A stretch of DNA of 64,000 bases from Pseudomonadota bacterium (GTDB taxonomy: Bacteria > Pseudomonadota > Alphaproteobacteria > Rhodobacterales > Rhodobacteraceae). The notes beneath the pieces are model-generated. The model ran no database searches, was not told the DNA's origin, and was given only the letters and a program-made list of their open reading frames with translations. Numbering within the stretch: position 1 is the stretch's first letter; the number at the start of each line of letters is the position of its first letter. The position numbers and the translations under genes were made by a program. This document shows positions 49,653-59,333 of the stretch, piece after piece. The stretch covers positions 2,136,226 through 2,200,225 of the forward strand of contig JBCAYL010000001.1 in the NCBI GenBank assembly GCA_038533575.1, read 5' to 3'.

Positions 49653-50318
49653 CTATCGCGTCACCGCGCCCACCGTCTGCACCACCTCGCGTAGTAGCTT
49701 GCGGCGTATTTGGCGCGGATAATCGCGATATCCACCGGCGGTCACGAGAAAGGCACCGGGGCCCGTTATGACATTCTCATAGAAGTAGCCGGTCAGATCG
49801 CCTGCCGTGGCGTCCTCGATGACGAGCGCGTTCACCGTGATGCCCCGCGCCTGCATGATGGCGTGGGTGTTGGCGGGTGTGACCCCTTCGTTGGAGACCC
49901 CGTCTCCCGAGATGTCGATGACCCGCCGGGCACAGGCGGGCGCGTCCGCGAAGAGCCCGGCGGAGACGTGGAGCGCCTCGCCGATGGCGGTGGAGAAATT
50001 GCGCCAGACCCGCACATCCGCGGCCACCTCCGCGCGAAAAGCATCCAGCGCCTCGAAGCTCGTGACCTGCGTCCAGGGGACGGTGAGCCTCTGACGCGAG
50101 GCGCCCGTCCATTGCACGACCGCCAGCGCAGCACTTCCCGCCACGAGCGCCTCGGAGACCTGGTCATCGCCCAGCGCGTGGGCGAGCCCCTCCATCTGGA
50201 TCGCGAATTCCGCATGGTCCACCGAGCCGGAGACGTCGACCGCGAAGATCAGGGCGAGCTCGCAGGACGCCGCGCGCAGTGGGCAGAGGATCAGAAGAAG
50301 TGCGAGCACGAAGCGCAT
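49653..50318 (-). CDS. DUF1194 von Willebrand factor A-like protein
   Basis: 221 aa, signal peptide MRFVLALLLILCPLRAASC. LIFAVDVSGSVDHAEFAIQM is a MIDAS-type metal site (DxSxS), and VIDISGDGVSNEGVTPANTH completes the VWA fold, as in DUF1194 proteins, common in Rhodobacteraceae. Periplasmic; partner unknown. Confidence 0.85.
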   Translation of the reverse strand: MRFVLALLLILCPLRAASCELALIFAVDVSGSVDHAEFAIQMEGLAHALGDDQVSEALVAGSAALAVVQWTGASRQRLTVPWTQVTSFEALDAFRAEVAADVRVWRNFSTAIGEALHVSAGLFADAPACARRVIDISGDGVSNEGVTPANTHAIMQARGITVNALVIEDATAGDLTGYFYENVITGPGAFLVTAGGYRDYPRQIRRKLLREVVQTVGAVTR

Positions 50319-50364
50319 GAGCCCACGCTAGCAGCGCCGGGGCCAAACGCATCTCACAAACGTG

Positions 50365-51390
50365 CTAAAGCGGCACAAGCGCCCAGTAGTCGAGATCGAG
50401 AAGCACCTCCGGCAGGTACTTTCCTTCCGGATCCCGCAGCGCGCCCGCCGCCCCCGTGGTGGCCACGAGCCTGAGCCGGAGCGCGCCCACGCCCGGCGCC
50501 GCGAGCTCCGCGCGATCGAGCACCTCGGACCACGCACGGATGGTCATGCCCGCGGTGCATGGATTGGCATGGGCCCCGCCGTTGATCGCCACGACCATCT
50601 GCGCATTTGCCAAGCCGTTGAAGCTCAAAGCCCGCGCCATTGAGATGACGTGTCCGCCATAGATGAGCCGCGTCCCGTCGGGCCGCACGGTCGTGTCGAA
50701 ATGCACCTTGGCGGTGTTCTGCCAGAGGCGCGTGGCCATCATGTGTTCGGCCTCTTCGATGGTGACACCGTCCACATGGTCGATGATCTCGCCCACAGAA
50801 TAATCGCCCCAGCGGTGCGGCTCGCCCGCGAGAGTGAAGTCGTAGTCGGCAAAGCTCAGCCCCTCGGGCACGCGCAGCGCCTCGGGCGCGACGCTCGAAG
50901 CGAGCTCCGGCACCACCGTTTCCGGCGCGGGGGACGCGGCTTCGCGCTTGCGCACCATCACCCAGCGCACGTAGCTCATGACCTCGGAGCCCGCCGCGTC
51001 GAGGCCCCGCGTGCGCACCCAGACCACCCCGGTCTTCCCGTTGGAGTTCTGTTTGAGCCCGATCACCTCGCTTTCGGCGCGGAGCGTGTCCCCGGGATAG
51101 ACGGGTCTGAGGAAGAGCCCTTCCGCATAGCCCAGATTGGCCACCGCGTTGAGCGATACGTCGGGCACCGTCTTGCCGAAGACCACGTGGAAGGCGGCCA
51201 TGTCATCGAGCGGCGAGGCCGGCAGGCCGCAGCTCTGCGCGAAGGCATCCGACGAATAGAGGGCGTGCCGCGCCGGGTAGAGCGCGTGGTAGAGCGCGCG
51301 CTCTCCGCCCGAGATCGTGCGCGGCACCGCGTGCCGTAGCACCTGCCCCACATGGTAATCCTCGAAGAAGTGGCCGGGATTGGTCTTCAT
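50365..51390 (-). CDS. mch: Mesaconyl-CoA hydratase (ethylmalonyl-CoA pathway)
   Basis: 341 aa with two MaoC-like hotdog domains: GHFFEDYHVGQVLRHAVPRT at the start and YDFTLAGEPHRWGDYSVGEI in the second half. Family Mch enzymes (about 340 aa) hydrate mesaconyl-C1-CoA to beta-methylmalyl-CoA. The gene lies in one cluster with a malyl-CoA lyase/thioesterase homologue, which supports the assignment. Overlaps the DUF1737 gene by ATGA. Confidence 0.88.
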   Translation of the reverse strand: MKTNPGHFFEDYHVGQVLRHAVPRTISGGERALYHALYPARHALYSSDAFAQSCGLPASPLDDMAAFHVVFGKTVPDVSLNAVANLGYAEGLFLRPVYPGDTLRAESEVIGLKQNSNGKTGVVWVRTRGLDAAGSEVMSYVRWVMVRKREAASPAPETVVPELASSVAPEALRVPEGLSFADYDFTLAGEPHRWGDYSVGEIIDHVDGVTIEEAEHMMATRLWQNTAKVHFDTTVRPDGTRLIYGGHVISMARALSFNGLANAQMVVAINGGAHANPCTAGMTIRAWSEVLDRAELAAPGVGALRLRLVATTGAAGALRDPEGKYLPEVLLDLDYWALVPL

Positions 51391-51599
51391 CGTCCCGGGC
51401 TCCCGAGCTTCATGTCCGGATCGTAGCTGCCCGGCACGTCCTTGATGACCGCCTGCCCGCAGCGCATCACGCCCGCCGTGGCATCATAGGCATAGGTTGG
51501 ATCGCCGTAGAGCTCCCAGCCCTGCGCGAGCGCGGCAGTGACCTTGTGGCAGAAGGCGGACGTGTCGTCGGCGGTGAGAAAGCGGTAGGCGCGCATCGT
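51387..51599 (-). CDS. DUF1737 small protein
   Basis: 70 aa from MRAYRFLTADDTSAFCHKVT (51599); the run GWELYGDPTYAYDATAGVMR is the DUF1737 signature. One base after the NnrU-like gene and overlapping mch, so part of the same operon. Role unknown. Confidence 0.75.
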   Translation of the reverse strand, partial: TMRAYRFLTADDTSAFCHKVTAALAQGWELYGDPTYAYDATAGVMRCGQAVIKDVPGSYDPDMKLGSPGR

Positions 51600-51600
51600 C

Positions 51601-52155
51601 TTATCCAAAGGGCCAAACTCCGAGCCAGATGTGGAGGCTCGCGACGAGCCCATAGAGAATTACGGCCACCGCGAAGAGGCGCAGCTCGGTCTTGATGTCC
51701 CCGCGTGGCGGCGCCTCCCAAGGCCCCTCCTGCGCGTTGATCACCCGCGCCTGCGCGACGGCCCAGGCAAGGAGCCCGCCGAAGAGGACGATCGCCGCGA
51801 GGTGACCGTTCACGAGGAGATGAGCGACGGTCCAAATGCCGAAGCCCGTCTGCTGCGGGTGACGCAGCTTCGTGCCGAGCCACGCCTTCCCGCCCTTCGC
51901 CGCGCCCGCGCCATAGGTATAGAAAGCTGCGAACATGAGCAGGTTGTTGAGAAGGGTGGCCCAGTGCGGCGGGGACCAGACAGGGATGAACGCCGCCTGC
52001 CGGTAGCCCAAGACCATGAGACCCACCGATCCGAGGATCAGCACGGCCGCGAGCGCCTTGCCGGGCTCGCCCAGCCGCGCCCTTGGCCCGGGCGCGAACC
52101 GCTTGAAGAGATGCGCGCCCCACCAGAGCGCGAGACCCGCCAGAAGGAGGATCAT
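51601..52155 (-). CDS. NnrU-family membrane protein
   Basis: 184 aa with five to six hydrophobic segments. WWGAHLFKRFAPGPRARLGE and WLGTKLRHPQQTGFGIWTVA HLLVNGH-type blocks are characteristic of NnrU/NnrU-like proteins; HLLVNGHLAAIVLFGGLLAW follows. Inner membrane; the original NnrU is linked to nitric oxide respiration but this branch is general. Overlaps mcl2 by ATGA. Confidence 0.8.
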   Translation of the reverse strand: MILLLAGLALWWGAHLFKRFAPGPRARLGEPGKALAAVLILGSVGLMVLGYRQAAFIPVWSPPHWATLLNNLLMFAAFYTYGAGAAKGGKAWLGTKLRHPQQTGFGIWTVAHLLVNGHLAAIVLFGGLLAWAVAQARVINAQEGPWEAPPRGDIKTELRLFAVAVILYGLVASLHIWLGVWPFG

Positions 52156-53021
52156 GGCGCCTCCAGCGCCTTGATCGCCTGCACCTTGGCCAGCGTAGCG
52201 CGCGCCGTCTCGATGTGCAGGTTCTCCACGATGCGCCCGTCCACCACGGCGACCCCCTGCCCGGCGGCTTCGGCCTCCTCGAAGGCGGCGATCTGACGGG
52301 TGGCGAGATCGATTTCGGCATCCGTGGGCGCGAAGGCGGCATTGGCGATGGCCACCTGCGCGGGATGGATCAGCGTCTTGCCGTCAAAGCCGAAATCCCG
52401 CCCCTGCGTGCATTCCGCGCGTAGCCCGTCCTCGTCCTTGAAGGCGTTGAAAACGCCGTCGACGATGACGATCCCGGCCGCGCGGGCGGCGAGGAGGCAC
52501 TGGCTGAGCGCTGCCAGAAGCGGCGCGCGATCCGGTGTGCTGCGGGTGCCGAGATCCTTGGCGAGGTCATTCGTGCCCATGACCATTCCCGCCATGCGCG
52601 GCGCGCGAGCGATCTCGGCGGCGTTGAGGACGCCCTGGGGTGTTTCCATCATGGCCCAGATCCGCGTCTGCACGGCCTCGGGGATCGTGTCGAGCCGAGC
52701 CGCCAGCGCGAGGATATCCGCGGCGGAGTTCACCTTGGGCAGGAGGATCGCCTCCGACCCGATCGCCGCGATCGTCGCCAGATCGTCCTCGCCCCACTCC
52801 GTGTCCATCCCGTTGATCCGCACGATCTGCGCGCGCGGGCCATAGCCACCCTCCGCCAGCGTCGCCGCGAGCAGCGCCCGCGCATTGGCCTTCTCGCTCA
52901 TCGCCACCGCGTCCTCGAGGTCGAAGATGATCGCGTCCACCGGCAAGGTCTTTGCCTTTTCCAGCGCGCGCGCTTTGGAGCCGGGAATGTAGAGGACAGA
53001 GCGGTAGGGTCGCTGGGCCAT
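52152..53021 (-). CDS. mcl2: (3S)-malyl-CoA thioesterase-like / malyl-CoA lyase family
   Basis: 289 aa HpcH/HpaI aldolase fold from MAQRPYRSVLYIPGSKARAL (53021). DAIIFDLEDAVAMSEK and MMETPQGVLNAAEIARAPRM carry the metal-binding Glu/Asp, and DFGFDGKTLIHPAQ is the family C-terminal block. Length and N-terminus fit Mcl2, the (S)-malyl-CoA thioesterase of the ethylmalonyl-CoA pathway, better than the longer Mcl1 lyase. Clustered with mch. The distinction from CitE-like lyases is not certain. Confidence 0.82.
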   Translation of the reverse strand: MAQRPYRSVLYIPGSKARALEKAKTLPVDAIIFDLEDAVAMSEKANARALLAATLAEGGYGPRAQIVRINGMDTEWGEDDLATIAAIGSEAILLPKVNSAADILALAARLDTIPEAVQTRIWAMMETPQGVLNAAEIARAPRMAGMVMGTNDLAKDLGTRSTPDRAPLLAALSQCLLAARAAGIVIVDGVFNAFKDEDGLRAECTQGRDFGFDGKTLIHPAQVAIANAAFAPTDAEIDLATRQIAAFEEAEAAGQGVAVVDGRIVENLHIETARATLAKVQAIKALEAP

Positions 53022-53193
53022 GATCACCACGCAATATTGTTGCGCGTGCATGGCATGGGGCTTGCAAAAACTTCAAGACGTTTTCTGCACCGCAGCGCGC
53101 GCCGGCCGAGCGACCGCCGCGTTTACGGTATCTCCATTCGCGGGGAAGAGGCTCCCGGGCACCCTTCACCGCGCATCGCGAAAGGATGCAGCC

Positions 53194-53505
53194 ATGAAAC
53201 AGCACCTCCTCGCCCTTACCGTGGGCATCGCCGCCCTCACCCTCGCCACCGCCGCCAAGAGCCAGCAGAATTGCGCACCCCGTGCTAAAGTGCTCGAGCG
53301 CCTGACTTCGGGCTTCGGTGAAACGCGCCAGTCTTCCGGTCTCGCCGCGAACCGCACGCTCGTGGAAATGTATGCCAACGAGGACACTGGCACCTGGACG
53401 CTCACCGTCACGCTGCCCAACGGCGCGACCTGCCTCGTGGCCACCGGCCAATCTTTCGAGAGCATGGCGTCCGTCGCCCCGGCCGCCATGGGCCAGCGGC
53501 TCTAG
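53194..53505 (+). CDS. Small secreted protein, paralogue of 4535-4828
   Basis: 103 aa, AAAGGA before the ATG; signal peptide MKQHLLALTVGIAALTLATA. Mature part NCAPRAKVLERLTSGFGETR, then TLVEMYANEDTGTWTLTVTL and GATCLVATGQSFESM. Spacing of the two cysteines and the VE.[WY]...G.W core matches the protein at 4535-4828. Ends overlapping the convergent permease stop. Function unknown. Confidence 0.75.
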   Translation: MKQHLLALTVGIAALTLATAAKSQQNCAPRAKVLERLTSGFGETRQSSGLAANRTLVEMYANEDTGTWTLTVTLPNGATCLVATGQSFESMASVAPAAMGQRL

Positions 53506-54263
53506 CCCGCGGACAGCGCCTGCCAGATGAGCCGCGTGCCCGTGAGCACGAGCAACACATAGGTGATCGCGAAAAAGAGCCGCTCCGGCACGATCCGGTG
53601 CGCCACAACCCCGAGCCACGTCCCGAAAAGCGCCACGGGCGCGAGCAAAAGCACCGCGCGCCAGGTGTCGGCCGTGAAGGCGCCCAGCGACGCGTAGGGA
53701 ATGAATTTCAGGATATTAACCACCCAGAAGATGAGCACCGTCGAGGCCTGGTAGGTCAGCTTGTCGAGCCTCTGGCTCAGCAGGTAGACCGCCACCGGCG
53801 GGCCGCCGGCATGGCTCACGAACGAGGTAAAGCCCGCCACCGCCCCCGTCAGGAGCCCCGCGCCCGTACCAAGCGCGCGCGCTGGCGTGGGCACGAGGCC
53901 GCGGGACTTCGCGATCTGCCAGGCGACGAAGGCCAGCGCCACCGCGCCGATCAGAAACCGGATCACGTCCGGATCGGCGAACCGAAAGACCGCCACGCCC
54001 AGCGCCACTCCCGGCAGCGCGCCCCAAAGGATGCGGATGACATCCCTGCGGCTCCACTTTCCCCAGTAGGTCGGCAGGCTGCCAACATCGATGAGCATGA
54101 GCAGCGGCAGCATGAGCCCGAGCGCCAGATCCGGCGGCAGAATGAGGGCCATGACCGCCGCCGAGGCAAAGGACGCCCCCGATCCGAATCCGCCTTTGGA
54201 GACGCCCGCAAAGATCACGGCGGGCACGGCGAGCGCGAAGAAGGTCCAGCTGAGCTCAATCAC
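53502..54263 (-). CDS. TauE/SafE-family sulfite exporter-like permease
   Basis: 253 aa, about eight membrane helices. FAGVSKGGFGSGASFASAAV and GAVAGFTSFVSHAGGPPVAVYL are the two internal-repeat motifs of the TauE/SafE family, which exports organosulfonate- or sulfite-type anions. Substrate unknown. Convergent with the small secreted gene. Confidence 0.88.
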   Translation of the reverse strand: MIELSWTFFALAVPAVIFAGVSKGGFGSGASFASAAVMALILPPDLALGLMLPLLMLIDVGSLPTYWGKWSRRDVIRILWGALPGVALGVAVFRFADPDVIRFLIGAVALAFVAWQIAKSRGLVPTPARALGTGAGLLTGAVAGFTSFVSHAGGPPVAVYLLSQRLDKLTYQASTVLIFWVVNILKFIPYASLGAFTADTWRAVLLLAPVALFGTWLGVVAHRIVPERLFFAITYVLLVLTGTRLIWQALSAG

Positions 54264-54341
54264 AAAACGGCACTAACCCCTTTGAAACACCCGGCAAATC
54301 ATGCCGCGGCGCAGCGCACTTGCGCGCCCCGCATACCATAG

Positions 54342-55346
<1,005 letters not shown>

Positions 55347-55364
55347 CCCCATCGGTGCCCCACG

Positions 55365-56384
55365 ATGAGTTGGGGCACCGTCACACTCGCCGACGAGCCG
55401 CTGGAGCTGCTCGTGGCCTTCGCCGCCTGGCACCGGAAGGTGGGGGCGGCGGAAATCCACATCTATCTCGACCGCCCGATTCAGCCTGCCGCCGAGGTCC
55501 TCGCGGCCATGCCGGGCGTCGTCGTCACGCCATGTGACGCGGCTTTCTGGGCCGCGCAGGGGGACCGCCCCTTCCTACAGACCCGCCGGCAGGAGATCGT
55601 AGCCAACCTCGCCTACCGTGCGAGCGCCGTCGACTGGCTCGCCCATATCGACGCCGACGAGTTCATCATGCCCGAGCCGGGCTTTGCCGCAGAACTCGCC
55701 GCCATTCCAGAGGTCATCGCAGGGACGACGCTCCCCGTCATGGAGCGTGTCTGGGAGGCAGCGCAGCCGCCCAAGACGCTCTTCGACGGCTATTTCCGCG
55801 TGCCGATCCCCGGCCGCCACGCGCTCAATCGGCATTTCAACGGCAAGGCTGCGCGCTTCCTCTTCCAGGGTTTCGCCTCTCACACCGCCGGCAAGACCCT
55901 CGTGCGCACCGGTCGCGAGATCGGCATGGGCATCCACAAGCCCGTGGACCACAAATCGCTGTCGCTCATGAAAACGCAATGCGCACGGCTCTTGCATTTC
56001 GACGGGCTCACGCCGTTCCATTGGCTCATCAAGCGCCTGAAATACGCGGCCCTGCCCCATGCCGAGAAACGCATGGACGGTAAAAACACCCGCTGGGCCC
56101 AGATGGAGGAGCTGAGCAACTGCGCCTCGCTGGCGGAGGCTGAGACGTTCCAACGGCTCCTCACGACGCTCCCGGAAGATGACATCGCCCGCCTCACCGC
56201 CCTGCGGCTCCTCGAGGCCGTCCCGGACTTCTCTCCCGCGGCGGCGCTCCAGGAGATCGCCCCCGGTGCCGAGGTTGATTTTTCGGTGGCCCAGTTCGAC
56301 GCGCAGATCGCGCACCGCGACCGCGCGTTTCTGGATGCGCTCTCGCTCGCGCCTCAGCTTAAGGCCGGGCCGCGGGAAAGCTGA
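55365..56384 (+). CDS. Glycosyltransferase family 2/GT92-like protein
   Basis: 339 aa. LTLADEPLELLVAFAAWHRK-type start (read as TLADEPLELLVAFAAWHRK), then AVDWLAHIDADEFIMPEP, where IDADEF is the DxD metal site, and HYNRHF-like HALNRHFNGKAARFLFQG. Resembles the Glyco_tranf_2_4 group. Likely cytoplasmic; adds a sugar to a surface glycan or unknown acceptor. Starts 18 bases after mdh. Confidence 0.75.
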   Translation: MSWGTVTLADEPLELLVAFAAWHRKVGAAEIHIYLDRPIQPAAEVLAAMPGVVVTPCDAAFWAAQGDRPFLQTRRQEIVANLAYRASAVDWLAHIDADEFIMPEPGFAAELAAIPEVIAGTTLPVMERVWEAAQPPKTLFDGYFRVPIPGRHALNRHFNGKAARFLFQGFASHTAGKTLVRTGREIGMGIHKPVDHKSLSLMKTQCARLLHFDGLTPFHWLIKRLKYAALPHAEKRMDGKNTRWAQMEELSNCASLAEAETFQRLLTTLPEDDIARLTALRLLEAVPDFSPAAALQEIAPGAEVDFSVAQFDAQIAHRDRAFLDALSLAPQLKAGPRES

Positions 56385-56472
56385 GGCCGCGCGCGACTCG
56401 ATCCTGACCCGCTCGGGTCGGAGTACGATGGTACACCGCGCAGCTGTGGCTTTTGCATATCATGTAGCCAAT

Positions 56473-56505
56473 TTTGTGATCACAGCTAAAAAAGTGTGAT
56501 CACAA
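56473..56505. promoter_or_regulatory. Paired TGTGATCAC motif upstream of sucC
   Basis: TTTTGTGATCACA centred at 56479.5 and GTGTGATCACAA centred at 56499.5, 20 bp apart. It ends about 100 bases before the sucC ATG. Confidence 0.78.
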
Positions 56506-56600
56506 ATGTCGGGTTTTCCGGTGATGCGACGATTTCCCCCTTAAAATGACGCGCTTGGCATGCATCAACGGATGAAACGACACGTCAAGGACCGCATCCG

Positions 56601-57794
56601 ATGAACATTCACGAGTATCAAGCCAAGGCTCTCCTGCGCAGCTACGGAGCGCCTGTCTCGGACGGACGCGTGGTCCTCAGGGCGGAAGAAGCCAAGACCG
56701 CGGCAGGCGAGCTCGACGGTCCGCTCTGGGTGGTGAAGGCGCAGATCCACGCAGGCGGACGCGGCAAGGGCACGTTCAAGGAGGCCGATGCCGGCGACAA
56801 GGGCGGCGTGCGCCTCGCGCGTTCGGTGGAAGAAGCCGCCGAGGAAGCCAAGAAGATGCTCGGCCGCACCCTCGTGACCCACCAGACCGGCCCCGCGGGC
56901 AAGCAGGTCAACCGCATCTACATCGAGGACGGCTCCGACATCTCCCGCGAGCTCTACCTCGCGCTCCTTGTCGATCGCCAGACCTCGCGCATCTCCTTCG
57001 TCTGCTCCACCGAGGGCGGCATGGACATCGAGGAAGTGGCGGCGTCGACGCCCGACAAGATCCTGAGCTTCTCCGTCGATCCGGCCACGGGCTACCAGCC
57101 CTACCACGGCCGCCGCATCGCGTTCGCCCTCGGCCTCGACAAGCAGGGCCAGAAGGAGTGCGTGAAGCTCATGGGCATCCTCTACAAGGCCTTCGTCGAG
57201 AAGGACATGGAGATGCTCGAGATCAACCCGCTCATCGTGATGGAGAACGGCTCGCTCAAGGTGCTCGACGCCAAGCTCGGCTTCGACGGCAACGCCGTCT
57301 ACCGCCACGCCGACATCTCCGAGCTGCGCGACACCACCGAAGAGGACCCGAAGGAGCTCGAGGCCTCCAAGTACGATCTCAATTACATCGCCCTCGATGG
57401 CGAGATCGGCTGCATGGTCAACGGCGCGGGGCTCGCCATGGCCACGATGGACATCATCAAGCTCTACGGCGCGGAGCCCGCGAACTTCCTCGACGTCGGC
57501 GGCGGCGCCACGAAGGAGAAGGTCACCGAGGCCTTCAAGATCATCACGTCGGATCCCAACGTGAAGGGCATCCTCGTCAACATCTTCGGCGGCATCATGC
57601 GCTGTGACGTCATCGCCGAGGGCGTGGTCGCGGCGGTGAAGGAGGTGGGTCTGCAAGTCCCGCTCGTCGTCCGCCTCGAGGGTACGAATGTCGAGAAGGG
57701 CAAGGAGATCATCAATTCCTCCGGGCTCGACGTCATCGCCGCCGACAATCTCAGGGACGGCGCCGAAAAGATCGTGAAGGCGGTGAAAGGGTAG
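56601..57794 (+). CDS. sucC: Succinyl-CoA synthetase beta subunit
   Basis: 397 aa ATP-grasp protein: [60 protein letters not shown] (metal site) and [40 protein letters not shown]. Forms the alpha-beta enzyme with SucD. AAGGA precedes the ATG; the paired TGATCA element upstream suggests shared control with sdh. Confidence 0.97.
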   Translation: MNIHEYQAKALLRSYGAPVSDGRVVLRAEEAKTAAGELDGPLWVVKAQIHAGGRGKGTFKEADAGDKGGVRLARSVEEAAEEAKKMLGRTLVTHQTGPAGKQVNRIYIEDGSDISRELYLALLVDRQTSRISFVCSTEGGMDIEEVAASTPDKILSFSVDPATGYQPYHGRRIAFALGLDKQGQKECVKLMGILYKAFVEKDMEMLEINPLIVMENGSLKVLDAKLGFDGNAVYRHADISELRDTTEEDPKELEASKYDLNYIALDGEIGCMVNGAGLAMATMDIIKLYGAEPANFLDVGGGATKEKVTEAFKIITSDPNVKGILVNIFGGIMRCDVIAEGVVAAVKEVGLQVPLVVRLEGTNVEKGKEIINSSGLDVIAADNLRDGAEKIVKAVKG

Positions 57795-57846
57795 CCGCGG
57801 TGGCCGGGCGCGCGCCCGGCACGCGCCTCGTGGAAGGTGAAGAGTG

Positions 57847-58329
57847 ATGCTTCGAAGGCTGGCCATCGCCGCACTTACGCTCAGCGCCCCGGGGGCGCTG
57901 GCGTCGGATACGGCCTTGCGCGCGTTCTCAGAGAACTGCTTCTCGCCCTTCATGACCGCAGCGCGGGCCGACGCGGTCCTGCCAGAGCGGCACGATTTCT
58001 ACGACCTGCGCCCCTTCCGCCCCTCCAATCCCGTCTCCCCGCCCGAGGGCCGCGCGGCAACGCCAGGCACCGACCGCCGCTGCGAAGTGGCCTTTGACGG
58101 CCGCGACGTGGAGGCCGGGATGGCCGCCGTGGCCGAGGCGCTCGCCCGGGAGGGCATCGCCACCGAAGCCGCCGTCCCCGCAGGCTTTCCGCTGATCGCG
58201 GGCACCGAATTCGCCGCCGCGCGGCAGCTCAACCCGCGCCGCATTGCGGTCGTGCAGGTGGGCACGCGTCCCGGGCCCAACGGCCCCGAAACATTTCTCA
58301 ACGTGGAGCGGCTCGACCCGCTGCCCTGA
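57847..58329 (+). CDS. Secreted protein between sucC and sucD
   Basis: 160 aa, signal peptide [20 protein letters not shown]. Mature part has two cysteines ([20 protein letters not shown] and [20 protein letters not shown]). No family recognised; such insertions between sucC and sucD are seen in this group. Same strand and likely same transcript. Confidence 0.7.
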   Translation: MLRRLAIAALTLSAPGALASDTALRAFSENCFSPFMTAARADAVLPERHDFYDLRPFRPSNPVSPPEGRAATPGTDRRCEVAFDGRDVEAGMAAVAEALAREGIATEAAVPAGFPLIAGTEFAAARQLNPRRIAVVQVGTRPGPNGPETFLNVERLDPLP

Positions 58330-58355
58330 CCGAAGACCAAAGCCAAGGAAACAAG

Positions 58356-59237
58356 ATGTCCGTACTCATCGACAAGCACACGAAGGTGATCTGCCAGGGG
58401 CTCACCGGCTCCCAGGGCACCTTCCACACCGAGCAGGCCATCGCCTACGGCACGCAAATGGTCGGTGGGGTGACCCCGGGCAAAGGCGGGATGGAGCATC
58501 TGGGCCTGCCGGTCTTCGACAGCGTCCACGAGGCCAAGCATGCCACCGAGGCCAATGCGAGCGTGATCTACGTGCCTCCGCCCTTCGCCGCGGACTCGAT
58601 CCTCGAGGCGATCGACGCGGAGATGGAGCTCATCGTCTGCATCACCGAAGGCATCCCCGTCCTCGATATGATGCGCGTGAAGCGCGCGCTCATGGACAGC
58701 GCCTCGACGCTGGTGGGCCCGAACTGTCCGGGCGTCATCACGCCCGATGCCTGCAAGATCGGGATCATGCCGGGCCATATCCACAAGCGCGGCTCCGTGG
58801 GCGTGGTCTCGCGCTCGGGCACGCTGACCTACGAGGCGGTGAAGCAGACGACCGATGTGGGTCTCGGGCAGAGCACCTGCGTGGGCATCGGCGGCGACCC
58901 GATCAAGGGGACCGAGCATATCGACGTCCTCGAATGGTTCCTCGCTGATGACGAGACGCAGAGCATCATCATGATCGGCGAGATCGGCGGCTCCGCCGAG
59001 GAGGAGGCAGCCCAATTTCTCAAGGACGAGGCCAAGCGCGGGCGCTCGAAGCCTACCGCTGGCTTCATCGCCGGCCGCACCGCACCTCCGGGCCGCCGCA
59101 TGGGCCATGCCGGTGCCATCGTCGCCGGCGGCAAGGGCGGCGCCGAGGACAAGATCGAAGCCATGCAATCCGCGGGCATCGTCGTCGCCGAAAGCCCGGC
59201 GGGCCTCGGCGAGGCCGTGCTCGAGGCGATCGGGTAG
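58356..59237 (+). CDS. sucD: Succinyl-CoA synthetase alpha subunit
   Basis: 293 aa. CoA site [40 protein letters not shown], and phosphohistidine region [20 protein letters not shown] with the active His. Complete. Confidence 0.97.
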   Translation: MSVLIDKHTKVICQGLTGSQGTFHTEQAIAYGTQMVGGVTPGKGGMEHLGLPVFDSVHEAKHATEANASVIYVPPPFAADSILEAIDAEMELIVCITEGIPVLDMMRVKRALMDSASTLVGPNCPGVITPDACKIGIMPGHIHKRGSVGVVSRSGTLTYEAVKQTTDVGLGQSTCVGIGGDPIKGTEHIDVLEWFLADDETQSIIMIGEIGGSAEEEAAQFLKDEAKRGRSKPTAGFIAGRTAPPGRRMGHAGAIVAGGKGGAEDKIEAMQSAGIVVAESPAGLGEAVLEAIG

Positions 59238-59333
59238 TCCGGTGGGCGAGGCCGGAGCGAAAGCCGTTTCGAAACGCCTTTACCCTGGCCGCGCCCCATG
59301 CGCCACAACTCGAACTCGCAAGGAAGAGACAAC

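Noticed and set aside
54250-54270. ATCACAAAA upstream of mdh as a fourth TCA operator
   Set aside because: Only one half-site and no paired copy at 20-21 bp, so not counted with the three clear sites.
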